A stretch of DNA of 64,000 nt, taken from assembly GCA_963708675.1 (NCBI GenBank), contig CAVPTO010000003.1, forward strand, positions 1,054,001 to 1,118,000, in the 5' to 3' direction. The position numbers and the translations under genes were made by a program. Under the pieces are notes generated by a model. It was not told the DNA's origin and searched no databases. It worked only from the letters and a program-made list of their open reading frames with translations. Origin of the DNA: DATAXP01 sp963708675. Lineage in GTDB: Bacteria; Planctomycetota; Planctomycetia; Pirellulales; PNKZ01. Shown here piece after piece: positions 28,535-38,082 of this stretch (its first letter is position 1; every line of letters begins with the position of its first letter).

Positions 28535-30619
28535 ATGCGCAATTCGAAGATAAAACGAGGCATTCAAGCAAAGCCGGGGCAAGGGCGCAACACCGCGGCA
28601 AAAGCACGGCCTCGCTGGGCCGTGCTGACGGTGGCGGGTGGACTACTGGTGACCTACTTTTTGTTGGCCATCAGCGCTGCCGCGACAAAAAGCGCGACGT
28701 TCGACGAACAGTTTCATCTGACGAGCGGGTACGCCTACTGGACGCTCGGCGACTTCCGGATGCAACCGGAGAACGGCAATCTCACACAACGATGGGAGGC
28801 GCTGCCTCTGGTGTTCGGAGGCTACAAATTTCCCTCTCTCGAGCAAGAGGCGTGGCGACGCTCGTCTTTGTTTGACATGTCGGAGCAGTTCTTTTTCGAA
28901 GCGAACCAGAGCGCCGCAAGCATGTTGCTGGCAGGTCGCATCATGGTTGCGCTGCTTGGCGTGGCCCTCGGAGCGTTGATCTTTCTTTGGGCGAAACGAC
29001 TAGGCGGGACTGCGTGCGCGCTATTAAGCCTGACATTGTACGCATTCTCGCCCGCCACGCTTGCCAACGGGGCCGTTGCCACCTCGGATATGGCGGCATC
29101 GTTGTTCTTTATGGTCGCCATCGGGGCTATCTGGAAGGTCCTGAATACCGTTTCTGTGAAAAACGTCCTGCTCAGCTCGATGCTTTGCAGTGGCCTGCTG
29201 CTGACGAAGTTTTCGGGGCCCATTATCGCTCCCATCGTCATCCTTCTGATGGCGATCCAGCTCATCTCGAAACGCCCGATGATCGTTTCGTGGAGAAATC
29301 GAATATGGTCCGTGTTGCCACGTTTGCAAAGGCTGCTGGTTCAGACGGCAGTCATTGCAGTTCACGCGATCGTGATCTACGTCGCCATCTGGGCGGCCTA
29401 CAACTTTCGGTTCAGCATGTTCGCGACAGCAGGTCCCCATGAACCGATGGTTCCGTGGACCGTATTGCAGGGAGGGGCGGACGCGCCGAAAGAGAGTAAT
29501 GCCGTTCGCGACCAGCTTCCACAACCTTTGGCGGAGCGCGGCACGATTGTCGAGCTGATCGAATTCGCCCGACGATATCGGCTGCTGCCGGAAGCCTATC
29601 TATACGGTTTCGCACATACCTGGCGCTTCGCACAGGTCCGCAACGCTTTCTTTAATGGCGAATATGGAATGTCGGGCTGGGCGACGTTTTTTCCGTACTG
29701 CTTCCTGGTAAAGACACCGTTGACGTTTTTCGCGCTTTTGGGGATGGCGATTGCCACACTTTTCAGGGCTGCGCGCTCAGATCGCCGCGACATCCTGTAT
29801 CGAACGGCGCCGTTGATCGTGCTGTTTCTCGTCTACTGGGGCATGGCCATCACCAGCAAATTAAACATCGGGCATCGACACATTCTTGTCACGTACATGC
29901 CTCTATTCATTTTGGCGGGAGGCTCGACGCGTTGGCTTTTCGGAAAGTCTCGCATTGCGCAAGCCGTCGTTTGGGGATGCATCGTTCTCTACGCCGGCGA
30001 AGCGGCACTTGCGTGGCCAAACTATCTGGCATATTTCAATCCGCTGATTGGTCGCTCAAGCAACGCCTACCGGCACCTGGTCGACAGTTCGCTCGATTGG
30101 GGTCAGGATCTTCCAGCCCTGAAGGCCTGGCTCGACCGAGAAAGACTCGAGACCGTGAGCGGCTTGAAGACTTATCTCTCGTATTTCGGGACGTCGAGCC
30201 CAGAGTACTACGGCATCAAGGCGGCCGTTTTGCCCGGATTTGTCCAGCGGCCCCATGCGGTCGAAGCTTTAAGCCCAGGGGTGTACTGCATCAGTGCGAC
30301 GATGTTACAGGGCGTCTACAACCTATCCGCGCCAGGTAATTGGTGCGACGATTACGAACGGCTTTACCGTGACGCGTGTGGCAAGTACGAGCGATTGGTT
30401 ACCATGCCCCCACAGGCGCGGCAGCGTTTATTCGACGAAGAGCCCGAGGTCATACACGTCTTGCTTCGCGAGTTCGATGGCTTACGTTTTGGGCGGCTAT
30501 GTGCATTCTTGAAAAACCGCGAGCCTGACGCCGAGATTAATTACTCGATTCTAGTTTATCGGCTTACCGTAACCGACCTGGAACAAGCACTCTTCGGGTC
30601 CGTAGACAGACCCGAATAA
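28535..30619 (+). CDS. GT-C glycosyltransferase, PMT/ArnT-like membrane protein
   Basis: 694 residues with about ten membrane helices. The first extracytoplasmic loop has KSATFDEQFHLTSGYAYW with the acidic DE pair typical of GT39/GT83 enzymes that use polyprenyl-phosphate sugars. Later NIGHRHILVTYMPLFIL and a DWGQDLPALKAWL segment after the last helices match planctomycete homologues. The role is sugar transfer to protein or lipid on the outer face of the inner membrane; donor and acceptor are unknown. Start ATG 28535 precedes a basic N-terminus. GC content is slightly lower than in its surroundings. Confidence 0.82.
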   Translation: MRNSKIKRGIQAKPGQGRNTAAKARPRWAVLTVAGGLLVTYFLLAISAAATKSATFDEQFHLTSGYAYWTLGDFRMQPENGNLTQRWEALPLVFGGYKFPSLEQEAWRRSSLFDMSEQFFFEANQSAASMLLAGRIMVALLGVALGALIFLWAKRLGGTACALLSLTLYAFSPATLANGAVATSDMAASLFFMVAIGAIWKVLNTVSVKNVLLSSMLCSGLLLTKFSGPIIAPIVILLMAIQLISKRPMIVSWRNRIWSVLPRLQRLLVQTAVIAVHAIVIYVAIWAAYNFRFSMFATAGPHEPMVPWTVLQGGADAPKESNAVRDQLPQPLAERGTIVELIEFARRYRLLPEAYLYGFAHTWRFAQVRNAFFNGEYGMSGWATFFPYCFLVKTPLTFFALLGMAIATLFRAARSDRRDILYRTAPLIVLFLVYWGMAITSKLNIGHRHILVTYMPLFILAGGSTRWLFGKSRIAQAVVWGCIVLYAGEAALAWPNYLAYFNPLIGRSSNAYRHLVDSSLDWGQDLPALKAWLDRERLETVSGLKTYLSYFGTSSPEYYGIKAAVLPGFVQRPHAVEALSPGVYCISATMLQGVYNLSAPGNWCDDYERLYRDACGKYERLVTMPPQARQRLFDEEPEVIHVLLREFDGLRFGRLCAFLKNREPDAEINYSILVYRLTVTDLEQALFGSVDRPE

Positions 30620-31004
30620 GGAACACGGCTGTCAGGAACCGATTCGTTCGATAACAAAAATGGGGCATAATGGTGACGAGCTTCGTGGGGCAGCGATGAA
30701 TCTTCGATGCGGTAAGCCTCGGGTGCGCATCGCGACTGCGAGGAACCGATGTCAATGCCGGAAAGCGCCGCCATTATTGCGCACAAACCCCTATCCCATA
30801 GGCTGCGCAATAACTCGCTCGCTCGTTCAGCGTCGAAGCCTCGCTCGACGCGACGCCCAACAACGCCGTCAAACAGTCCGCAATGATCGCGGTGCTGCAC
30901 GAGTATGGCATTGAGAGAGCATCCGATCGGGGGCTGAGTTAGAATGCGTTGCGAATGTCAGACTACGAGGTCCGCAGCTTGAAAATCACCGTCATTGGAT
31001 CGCT
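30620..31004. other. 385-base gap containing a palindromic element
   Basis: No supported gene. It contains the second TTATTGCGCA palindrome (30774-30813). The remaining sequence shows no recognisable domain in any frame. Confidence 0.5.
30774..30813. repeat. Palindromic element with TTATTGCGCA arms, copy 2
   Basis: TTATTGCGCA (30774-30783) pairs with TGCGCAATAA (30804-30813). Inside, CCTAT (30790-30794) pairs with ATAGG (30798-30802). The arms match those at 13976-14017, while the centres differ in detail. Confidence 0.75.
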
Positions 31005-31691
31005 ATGAAACACATCGCCGTATTTTGCATGGTCCTCGCGCTTCCCTCCATCTGCGTTGCGACCTCGATTCCCAGCGCGCCGCTGGCGGAGAAAGGGGAC
31101 GTAATCCTCTCCGATGACTTCGAACGCTCGGACCTCGGCGAGTGGAAGTCGCTGATTCCGACGTTCACTGTTGAGGACGGCGCGCTCAAGGGCGTGCAAA
31201 CGCGTGACGATCACGGCGCGGTCGGACGGCTGTATCGGCCGATGAAGGACGTCATTGTTGAGTTCAAGTTCAAGCTCGATGGATCGCCGACGTTCAATGC
31301 GGTGTTCGACGACCAGAAGTACAAAGGGACGCATGCCGGCCACATCTGCCGCGTGATGTTCTCGCCGAAGCTGGTGCGCATCAACGACGACAAGGAAGGT
31401 TTGATGCGCAACGACATCTACGAAATGCGCAAAGACCCCGCACGCAAGGCGGAGGCCGAGCAGCTGGTCGCCGGCGCCGCGTCGACCGCCGAGGTGAAGA
31501 TCGAGCCAAAGAAGTGGCACACCGCGACGGTCGAGGTCGTGGGCGACCAGATGCGCGTCAGCGTCGACGGCGAACCCGTCGGCTATCTCAAATCATCCGG
31601 CATCGCCCACGACACCAAGACCAGCTTCCACTTCACCGTGCCCGGCAAGGGTGTGCTCTTCGATGATGTGAAGATTTGGAAGGCACGATAG
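31005..31691 (+). CDS. Exported laminin-G/DUF1080-like domain protein
   Basis: 228 residues with a signal peptide ending at SICVATS. The mature part starts DVILSDDFERSDLGEWKSL and ends with a KGVLFDDVKIWKA strand, the opening and closing pattern of the concanavalin-like fold seen in DUF1080 proteins of planctomycetes. Some DUF1080 members are 3-keto-disaccharide hydrolases, but I see no clear catalytic residues here. It probably binds or acts on carbohydrate in the periplasm. The next gene starts 72 bases downstream. Confidence 0.78.
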   Translation: MKHIAVFCMVLALPSICVATSIPSAPLAEKGDVILSDDFERSDLGEWKSLIPTFTVEDGALKGVQTRDDHGAVGRLYRPMKDVIVEFKFKLDGSPTFNAVFDDQKYKGTHAGHICRVMFSPKLVRINDDKEGLMRNDIYEMRKDPARKAEAEQLVAGAASTAEVKIEPKKWHTATVEVVGDQMRVSVDGEPVGYLKSSGIAHDTKTSFHFTVPGKGVLFDDVKIWKAR

Positions 31692-31762
31692 TTGGTCCCG
31701 CGATGATGCACGCACAGACACTGAATTCCGTTCGTCGGACATGTGAAAAGATGGATGTTCCG

Positions 31763-32578
31763 ATGAGTCGAATTCATTGCTTCATCATGGCTATCTTGCT
31801 GGCTACTTCGGCGAGCGCGCAAGACAAAACGGTCGCTTTCTATTACCAGCGCGAATTCATCTCGGTCACGCCTGAGCAGCACAACCAGCTGGATACGGTA
31901 CAAGACGAATACCGTCAACAGATTTTCCGGCTGGAGGACGAGCTCGACGCTGACAAACGTAACGTCGAGCGGAGTATTGAAGATATTCGACGGGGAATTC
32001 GCGACCTTGAGTTGGCGCGCGATGCAAAGATTGAAAGCCTATTCACCGTCGAGCAGCGACGGCAGTTTCGCGCCGCTCGACTCGAAACGCTCCGAAAGAC
32101 CGTCGATCGCGACGCCGATTTCTTGCAGCGTTTCGCCGCGGTCGCAAAACACATTGCAAATGCAGATTCAGTGATCGTGTATGAAGGGCTGCCTCGGCTC
32201 GACGAAGCAGGCATCGAACGCGAAAAGCGCGAGAACGAAACCTTTCAGATGGACGGCTTCGACTTTTACGCGAAGCCGATCGCTCTAGAACAAGAGATTA
32301 TCGACGCGTTGCAGAGACACGTCGCCGACTACCGTTCGTTCATACCGTATGGCGGCCCGAAGTTTTGCGGCGGTTACCATCCCGACCTTTGTCTCGAATG
32401 GCATACATCGGGGCAGGTTTATCGGGCATTTTTTTGCTTCGGTTGTCACGAAGGCCGCTTCATGGGGCCGGACACAAAGTTCATGGTCGATGTAGACCAC
32501 AACGCGTATGAAGTGCTTTATGATCTCTCGAAGACGTTTCTTCGTCAGGGGCATCTGCCGGCTGCGCTTGAGCCGTAA
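31763..32578 (+). CDS. Exported protein with coiled coil and a CxxCH motif
   Basis: About 271 residues from ATG 31763 (31751 and 31676 are also in frame). The signal peptide ends at SASAQDK. A charged helical region at about residues 35-130 has coiled-coil character (QQIFRLEDELDADKRNVERS). Near the C-terminus FFCFGCHEGRFMGP contains CFGCH, a CxxCH pattern like a haem c site, though no distal methionine segment is obvious. I do not recognise the family. It follows the DUF1080-like gene and may be cotranscribed. Confidence 0.65.
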   Translation: MSRIHCFIMAILLATSASAQDKTVAFYYQREFISVTPEQHNQLDTVQDEYRQQIFRLEDELDADKRNVERSIEDIRRGIRDLELARDAKIESLFTVEQRRQFRAARLETLRKTVDRDADFLQRFAAVAKHIANADSVIVYEGLPRLDEAGIEREKRENETFQMDGFDFYAKPIALEQEIIDALQRHVADYRSFIPYGGPKFCGGYHPDLCLEWHTSGQVYRAFFCFGCHEGRFMGPDTKFMVDVDHNAYEVLYDLSKTFLRQGHLPAALEP

Positions 32579-32653
32579 CGCGTGAAGCCATGAAATTCAC
32601 GGGGCGCTATGACGGATTTTTGCGAGTAGCGGTCGGCCCGCTATAATCCTGAT

Positions 32654-32881
32654 ATGACCACCGAACAATTTCGTGCGACCTTGCACCTTCAGCCGTTTCG
32701 ACCGTTCACCATTCGGATGGCGGACGGCAGGCACTTCGATGTAGCACATCCCGATTTCGTCGCCCAATCTCAATCGGGGCGAACGGTCATTGTTTTTCAG
32801 CCGGACGAGAGCTATAGCGTTCTCGACCTTCTGTTGATGTCCGAGTTGGAGGTCCATTCCTCCAATGGCCACTCGGTTTGA
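32654..32881 (+). CDS. Small conserved cytosolic protein, 75 residues
   Basis: MTTEQFRATLHLQPFRPFTI, then ADGRHFDVAHPDFVAQSQSG, RTVIVFQ and a final LLLMSELEV strand. The pattern (PFRPF.I.. ADGR...V.HP.F.......R) recurs in many small planctomycete proteins of unknown function. It is compact and has no signal peptide. Confidence 0.75.
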   Translation: MTTEQFRATLHLQPFRPFTIRMADGRHFDVAHPDFVAQSQSGRTVIVFQPDESYSVLDLLLMSELEVHSSNGHSV

Positions 32882-32905
32882 TCGTGCATTGCCGCCACGC
32901 GGCGA

Positions 32906-32931
32906 GTCCGCCATTGGCGGACCGGCTAAAC
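32906..32931 (+). repeat. GTCCGCC hairpin followed by CCGGCTAAAC
   Basis: GTCCGCC-ATT-GGCGGAC (32906-32922) is followed by CGGCTAAAC. The GGCGGACCGGCTAAACG segment matches the right arm of the element at 39505-39568 closely. Confidence 0.55.
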
Positions 32932-32956
32932 GTTGGGCGCGACCAGGTCGTCGCGC

Positions 32957-33457
32957 TTACGGGCCGATGCTCGGCGGGTTCGGATTGAGGAAGTCGCGCG
33001 GGCCGCGGGTCGTGTAGTACGGGTAGGACACCTGACCCACGGCGGGGCCTTGATACTGCTCGGCGGGGACGGGCGGTGCACGCCTCTTTCCTAAGCAGCA
33101 CATGCCGTTGGCGCATCCGGCTCCGTCCATGCATCCAGGCTCGGCGCCGCAGCCAGCGCCAAAGCCACCCTCGGGTCCGCCGGCCGCAAGGCTCGCGTTG
33201 TATCCGCCGTTGGAAGCACAGCCACAGCCACCCGTTGTGCAACCGCCTCCCATACAGCCGCCGGTCGCGCATCCGCCCGACATGCAACCGCCGGTGGAGC
33301 AACCGCCTGCACATCCGTCGTTGCAATAGCCCGTACACGAGCCGGGGCCCGGCATCGGGTAGCAGCGTCGAGCACAGCACAGGCGATCGAACAAGCAGCA
33401 TCCGCTGCTAGCGCCGACCGTCGCGACAACCAAGGCGAGAAGACACAAGCGTTTCAT
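32957..33457 (-). CDS. Cys/Gly-rich exported protein with GGC repeats
   Basis: 166 residues from ATG 33457. The signal sequence MKRLCLLALVVATVGASSGC is followed by CLFDRLCCARRC. A long run of short units such as GGCSTGGCMSGGCATGGCMG gives a Cys content near 15 percent. The end is YYTTRGPRDFLNPNPPSIGP. The sequence suggests a disulfide-bonded or metal-rich surface protein, perhaps part of the proteinaceous envelope of planctomycetes. Family function unknown. Homologues usually vary in repeat number. Confidence 0.72.
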   Translation of the reverse strand: MKRLCLLALVVATVGASSGCCLFDRLCCARRCYPMPGPGSCTGYCNDGCAGGCSTGGCMSGGCATGGCMGGGCTTGGCGCASNGGYNASLAAGGPEGGFGAGCGAEPGCMDGAGCANGMCCLGKRRAPPVPAEQYQGPAVGQVSYPYYTTRGPRDFLNPNPPSIGP

Positions 33458-33513
33458 TGGCCGAACCCCCGTTCGAACTTCGCTGAGGCCGGAACGAGAC
33501 GATCCGGTACAGG

Positions 33514-33732
33514 TCATATCGTCGGATCGATCGACAAAATTAAGAGAATCGGCACAAACGCTATCACCGCTCCGTCGAGAACGAGCGAGCGCGTCACGAA
33601 AGCGGACACGTCGCGCGCGAGTGGGACAATTGCCGATATTGGCCCGCTTTGGGCAATCTGATAAAACGGCGACCCGACCTGATGGACTCGCATCTCGTTT
33701 GGCTGCGTCGCGTCGCGGCTGAACAGCGTCAT
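33514..33732 (-). CDS. Small membrane protein, divergent from ABC exporter (uncertain)
   Basis: 72 residues from ATG 33732, reading MTLFSRDATQPNEMRVHQVG and on to a single C-terminal hydrophobic helix (LVLDGAVIAFVPILLIL). Codon use looks coding, but there is no ribosome binding site and I do not recognise a family. It starts 17 bases from the exporter start on the other strand. A chance frame cannot be excluded. Confidence 0.4.
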   Translation of the reverse strand: MTLFSRDATQPNEMRVHQVGSPFYQIAQSGPISAIVPLARDVSAFVTRSLVLDGAVIAFVPILLILSIDPTI

Positions 33733-33748
33733 GGATGACATCGCCAGC

Positions 33749-35750
33749 ATGAAAGACTTCGGCCGAGCGCTGGCATTGGCGCTTCGTTATCGCTGGACAT
33801 TCGGGGCCTCCGTCGTGTGTGCCCTGATGATCGCCGTCCTGTGGGGCGGCAACATCGCGACAATCTATCCGTTCGTCGAAGTCGCGTTGCAGCGCAAGTC
33901 GCTCGACGATTGGGCCGACGAGAAAATCGCCGGAGCAAAAGAACGCCTGTCGAAAGCCGAAGCGGAAATCGCTCGCATCGACGCACAGATGCCGACAGCC
34001 GATGAACCGAGCGCCGCCGCGCTCCGTTCGCGGCGCAAGACTGCCGTGAATCAGCAGTCGCACCAGGAATACATGTTGCGGCTGTATCAGGGATTGCAAG
34101 AACACGTCATTCGGAAGTATCTGCCGAACGACGCGTTTAAGAACTTTGTCCTCGTGGTCGCCATTTTGTTGATCGGCACCACGATCAAAGGCGTTTTCCT
34201 CGTCGCGCACTCGATTCTCTGCGATCGACTTTCGCAGTTGGCGGCTTTCCGGCTACGCAAGGATTTCTATCGCCGCACGATCCGCATGGACCTGGCTCGC
34301 TTCAATAACGAAGGCACCAGCGACCTGATGAATCGGTTCACCAGCGATATGGAAAGTCTCGTCGGCGGGCTGAACGAACTGTTCGGCAAGTTGATCCGCG
34401 AACCGCTCAAGATGATCGCCTGCCTTGCCGGCGCGGCGTTCGTTAGTTGGCGGCTGCTATTGTTCTCGCTGGTGTTGGCGCCGATCACGGCACTCTCGAT
34501 CCGCTGGCTCGCCAAGAGCCTGAAGCGCGCCAACCGCCGCGCCATGGAAGAGATGTCGCAGATCTACAACATCCTCGACGAGACCTTCCAAGGCATTAAG
34601 GTCGTCAAGGCTTTCACGATGGAGCGGGCCGAGCGCCGCCGGTTCCACCATGTCAGCAAGAACTATTATTTCAAAACGATGCGGATCGCCTACTTCGATT
34701 CGCTCACCCGGCCTGTCACTGAGATGCTAGGCGTGATGACGATCGGCATCGCCATGGTCGCCGGCGCCTATCTGACGATCAATCAAGAGACGCATCTGTT
34801 CACGATGCGCATGAGCGACGAAGCGCTCGAGCTCCCCATGTTAGTGCTGTTTTATGGTCTGCTCGCGGGAGTGGCCGATCCGTGCGCGCAAATTATCGGA
34901 AGTCTTCAGCCGCATCCAACGTGGCGGCGCGGCGGCACACCGCATTTTTCAACTGCTCGATCGCGAGCCGACGGTCGTCGAACCACTGAAGCCGACGCGT
35001 ATCGGCCGACATGAGCGTGACATCGTGTTCGACAACGTCCGCTTTAGCTACGGCTCGAACAACCTCGTACTCGATGGCATCAACCTGCGGATTCCCTTTG
35101 GCGAAACCCTCGCCATCGTTGGCCCCAACGGCTGCGGCAAGAGCACGCTCGCCAACCTCATCCCGCGTTTCTATGACCCGACCTCGGGCGTCGTCCGACT
35201 CGACGGAACCGACGTCCGCAGCGTTCGGTTACGCAATCTGCGTCAGCAGATCGGCCTCGTCACGCAAGAAACGCTGCTATTTGACGACACCGTTTACAAC
35301 AACATCCGCTACGGCGCCCCGCACGCTCGGCGCGACGAGGTGATTGCGGCCGCCCGGCAAGCACATGCTCACCGCTTCATCGAAGAACGACTAGCCGACG
35401 GGTACGACACGTTCGTTGGCCCGCGCGGGTCGATGCTCTCTGGCGGCGAACGTCAGCGCATCGCCCTGGCCCGGGCGATCCTGCGCGACCCCAGTCTGCT
35501 CATCCTCGACGAGGCGACGAGCCAAATCGACCTCGAAAGTGAGCAGCTCATTCACAAGGTGCTCGAACAGTTCATGCGGGATCGCACGACGATCATGATC
35601 ACGCACCGCCTGAACGTGCTGGCTTTGGCCGATCGTATTGTCGTGATGAGCAACGGCCACATCCTCGACGTTGGCCGACACGACGAGTTGCTCCGTCGTT
35701 GTGAGTTCTATGGCCGGCTGCACGACATCCAATTCAAGCAGATTGCTTGA
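33749..35750 (+). CDS. ABC exporter (MsbA-like half transporter), frame broken at 34883-34889
   Basis: The first frame encodes the membrane domain with TM1 (WTFGASVVCALMIAVLW), an inserted charged coiled-coil loop at about residues 55-115 and further helices up to LFYGLLAGVADP. The second frame then takes over at RKLSEVFSRIQRGGAAAHRI and gives the ATPase: GPNGCGKST, LVTQE, LSGGERQRIALARAI, LLILDEATSQID and MITHRLN. Either an added T or a lost GC in CCGTGCGCGCAAA accounts for the break; the repaired product is about 667 residues. Start 33749 (MKDFGRAL) is preferred over 33731 from the usual planctomycete N-terminus. Lipid or drug export is likely. Confidence 0.88.
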
Positions 35751-35847
35751 ACCGATGTGTCGGCTCGCAACAATCGGCGTTTCTGTGACGTCGTTGCTAT
35801 CTAAGGCACGACGTTTGCCTTACAAGCGGGCCGCAGTCGTTAGTTTC

Positions 35848-35881
35848 GCACAGGACAGGGCCGGAACAGCTTGTCCTGTGC
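35848..35881 (+). terminator. Hairpin downstream of ABC exporter
   Basis: GCACAGGACA and TGTCCTGTGC form a perfect 10-bp stem with a 14-base loop, about 100 bases after the exporter stop. There is no T-run. Confidence 0.45.
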
Positions 35882-36251
35882 GGGGCTGACGAGGCTCTGA
35901 TTCAGACGCCAAACTGCGATTCGACGCTATCTTTTCCCGCGATTTGAGGCATTGCGGTCAAATGAGGCGAAAGGGCTGGGGGAGTCAACGTTGCAACGTC
36001 TCATCAGGCCGGCAAAAAAATGCGGCCGACAGGGTGTTGCAAATCGCTACAGCAGAATTGAGCATATGTATTGGGAAGATACATTGCCAGTGACGCCTGT
36101 TTTGGGTGGTCATCGAAGGAAGCTCCAGCGACGGAAATCGTGCCCGCAGCAGTGGTTTTCGCTTTGTATTCCGCAAAAACGCCTTTAAGATAACGCTCAC
36201 GAACCACGCAGTTTGCCCACGCACCGACGCCCACCGGAAAAGGATTTGTTC
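35882..36251. other. 370-base gap before DUF1549 gene, no supported gene
   Basis: Short frames on both strands have no domain or signal peptide. The region is less GC-rich than its flanks and is likely to hold the DUF1549-DUF1501 promoter. AAGGAT lies 7 bases before ATG 36252. Confidence 0.45.
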
Positions 36252-38003
36252 ATGACCCGGTTTTTCAGCCGCACTCTCCGTCTAGCCACTCGTCATTGCA
36301 TGCTATCGGGCATGGTGATGTTGGTGGGCGGTCTGTACCTCGCAGGCGGTAGTGCTGCCACTCGTCTCGACGCGGCCGAAGCGAAGCTCGGCTCGAGCGT
36401 GTCGTCGAGCGGTACGAGTTCCGAAACCGGCATCATCGACTTCATCAACGCCGAGATTCGCAAGGGATGGGCCGACGGCGGTTTCACTCCTTCGCCGAAA
36501 GCTGGCGACAACGAATGGTGTCGCCGCGTGTTTCTCGATGTGATTGGCCGCATCCCCACGGTCGGTGAGTTGAATGCCTTCCTTGCCGAGCCATCCAACA
36601 CGCGTAAGACGAAGCTGCTTGACCGCTTGCTCACCAGCGATGAATACGCCGAAGAGTACGCGAACTATTGGGCGAGTGTGTGGACGAATCTGTTGATCGG
36701 CCGTCCGCCGGCTCGTCGCGAAAACCGCAGCATGATCAATCGCGAAGGGATGCATCAGTACCTTCGCGTCAGTTTCCTGCGCGACAAGCCGTACGACCAA
36801 ATGGTGTACGAACTCGTGAGCGCCACGGGCGCCACCAGCCCCGACAGCAAGGAATACAACGGCGCGACGAACTTCCTCGTCAACATGCTTTTGGAGAACG
36901 CAACCCAAGCGACTTCGAAGACCGCCAAGCTGTTCCTTGGCCTGCAGGTGCAATGCACGCAGTGCCACAACCATCCGTTCAACGATTGGAAGCAGGACCA
37001 GTTCTGGAGCATGAACGCCTTCTTCCGTCAGACGAAGGCGTCGCCGCTCGAGCGCGCTGGCCGCGATATTGAATCGGCATTGCTCGAAAACCGCGACTTC
37101 CACGGCGAAGGCTCGACCCCGAGCGAGGCCGAAATTTACTACGAACTGCGCAACGGTACGATGGCCGTCGCGTATCCCACGTTCGTCGATGGCACGAAGA
37201 TCAACCCGTCGGGCTACGTCGACCAAGTGAACCGCCGCGCCGAACTGGGCAAGTTGATTACCAAGAGCGAGTATCTCGGCAAAGCGATTTCGAACCGCAT
37301 GTGGGGCCACTTCCTCGGCTATGGCTTCACCAAGCCGGTCGACGACATGGGCCCGCACAATCCCCCGTCGCATCCCGAGTTGATCGAACGCCTGGGTTCG
37401 GAGTTCACCGCCCAAGGCAACGACATCAAGAAGCTGATCCGCTGGATCACGCTGAGCGAAGCCTATGGCCTGTCGAGCCGCGTTGGCCCGAAGAACAAGA
37501 AGGATGACCCGTCGCTGGGCGAGAAGCCGAAGTTCAGCCGCTTCTATCTGCGTCAGATGCAGCCCGAGCAGTTGTACGAGTCGCTGCAGGTCATCAAGTT
37601 CCTGCCCAAGGAAGACCGCAAGCTGAAGGGCACCTTGGACGAGCGGTTCAAGGAACGCAACACATGGCTGATGCAGTTCACCGTCAACGTGAACAACGAC
37701 GAAGGTGAAGACCTGACCACGTTCAACGGCACGATCCCGCAGATATTGATGATGATGAACGGTCCCCTCATCAAGGAAGTCACGAGCACCGAAAGCGGCA
37801 GTCTGCTGACAAAGTTGGCCGCTGCCGGTATGAAGCCGCACGAAATGATCGAATATCTGTTCCTTGCAGCGTTCGCGCGAACGCCGAGCAGCTCGGACGT
37901 CGGCATGTGCCAGGCCGCTTTGTCGGCCCACGGCGCGGCGATGGGCTACCAGGACATCTGGTGGGCACTGCTGAACAGCAACGAGTTCATCTTCGTTCAC
38001 TAG
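36252..38003 (+). CDS. DUF1549/DUF1553 domain protein
   Basis: 583 residues from ATG 36252, behind AAGGAT. The signal segment is followed by DUF1549: FINAEIRKGWADGGFTPSP, CRRVFLDVIGRIPTVGEL and NYWASVWTNLLIGR. The CTQCHNHPF motif, a CxxCH pattern, lies at about residues 235-243. DUF1553 follows, with ISNRMWGHFLGYGFTKPVDDMG, NPPSHPELIERL and a C-terminal segment ending WWALLNSNEFIFVH. Proteins of this type are planctomycete hallmarks, usually paired with DUF1501; some carry cytochrome-like motifs. Biochemical role unknown. The DUF1501 gene follows after 79 bases, forming a two-gene unit. Confidence 0.92.
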   Translation: MTRFFSRTLRLATRHCMLSGMVMLVGGLYLAGGSAATRLDAAEAKLGSSVSSSGTSSETGIIDFINAEIRKGWADGGFTPSPKAGDNEWCRRVFLDVIGRIPTVGELNAFLAEPSNTRKTKLLDRLLTSDEYAEEYANYWASVWTNLLIGRPPARRENRSMINREGMHQYLRVSFLRDKPYDQMVYELVSATGATSPDSKEYNGATNFLVNMLLENATQATSKTAKLFLGLQVQCTQCHNHPFNDWKQDQFWSMNAFFRQTKASPLERAGRDIESALLENRDFHGEGSTPSEAEIYYELRNGTMAVAYPTFVDGTKINPSGYVDQVNRRAELGKLITKSEYLGKAISNRMWGHFLGYGFTKPVDDMGPHNPPSHPELIERLGSEFTAQGNDIKKLIRWITLSEAYGLSSRVGPKNKKDDPSLGEKPKFSRFYLRQMQPEQLYESLQVIKFLPKEDRKLKGTLDERFKERNTWLMQFTVNVNNDEGEDLTTFNGTIPQILMMMNGPLIKEVTSTESGSLLTKLAAAGMKPHEMIEYLFLAAFARTPSSSDVGMCQAALSAHGAAMGYQDIWWALLNSNEFIFVH

Positions 38004-38082
38004 CGGCTACCGGCTTCCGCCCCCTACCAAACTACCTACTACACACCAAATCACGCTTCGAGCACCCACGGAGAATCGGCAA

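Noticed and set aside
36303..38000. 565-codon minus-strand frame opposite the DUF1549 gene
   Set aside because: Shadow frame. The plus strand has the full DUF1549/DUF1553 pattern and a ribosome binding site.
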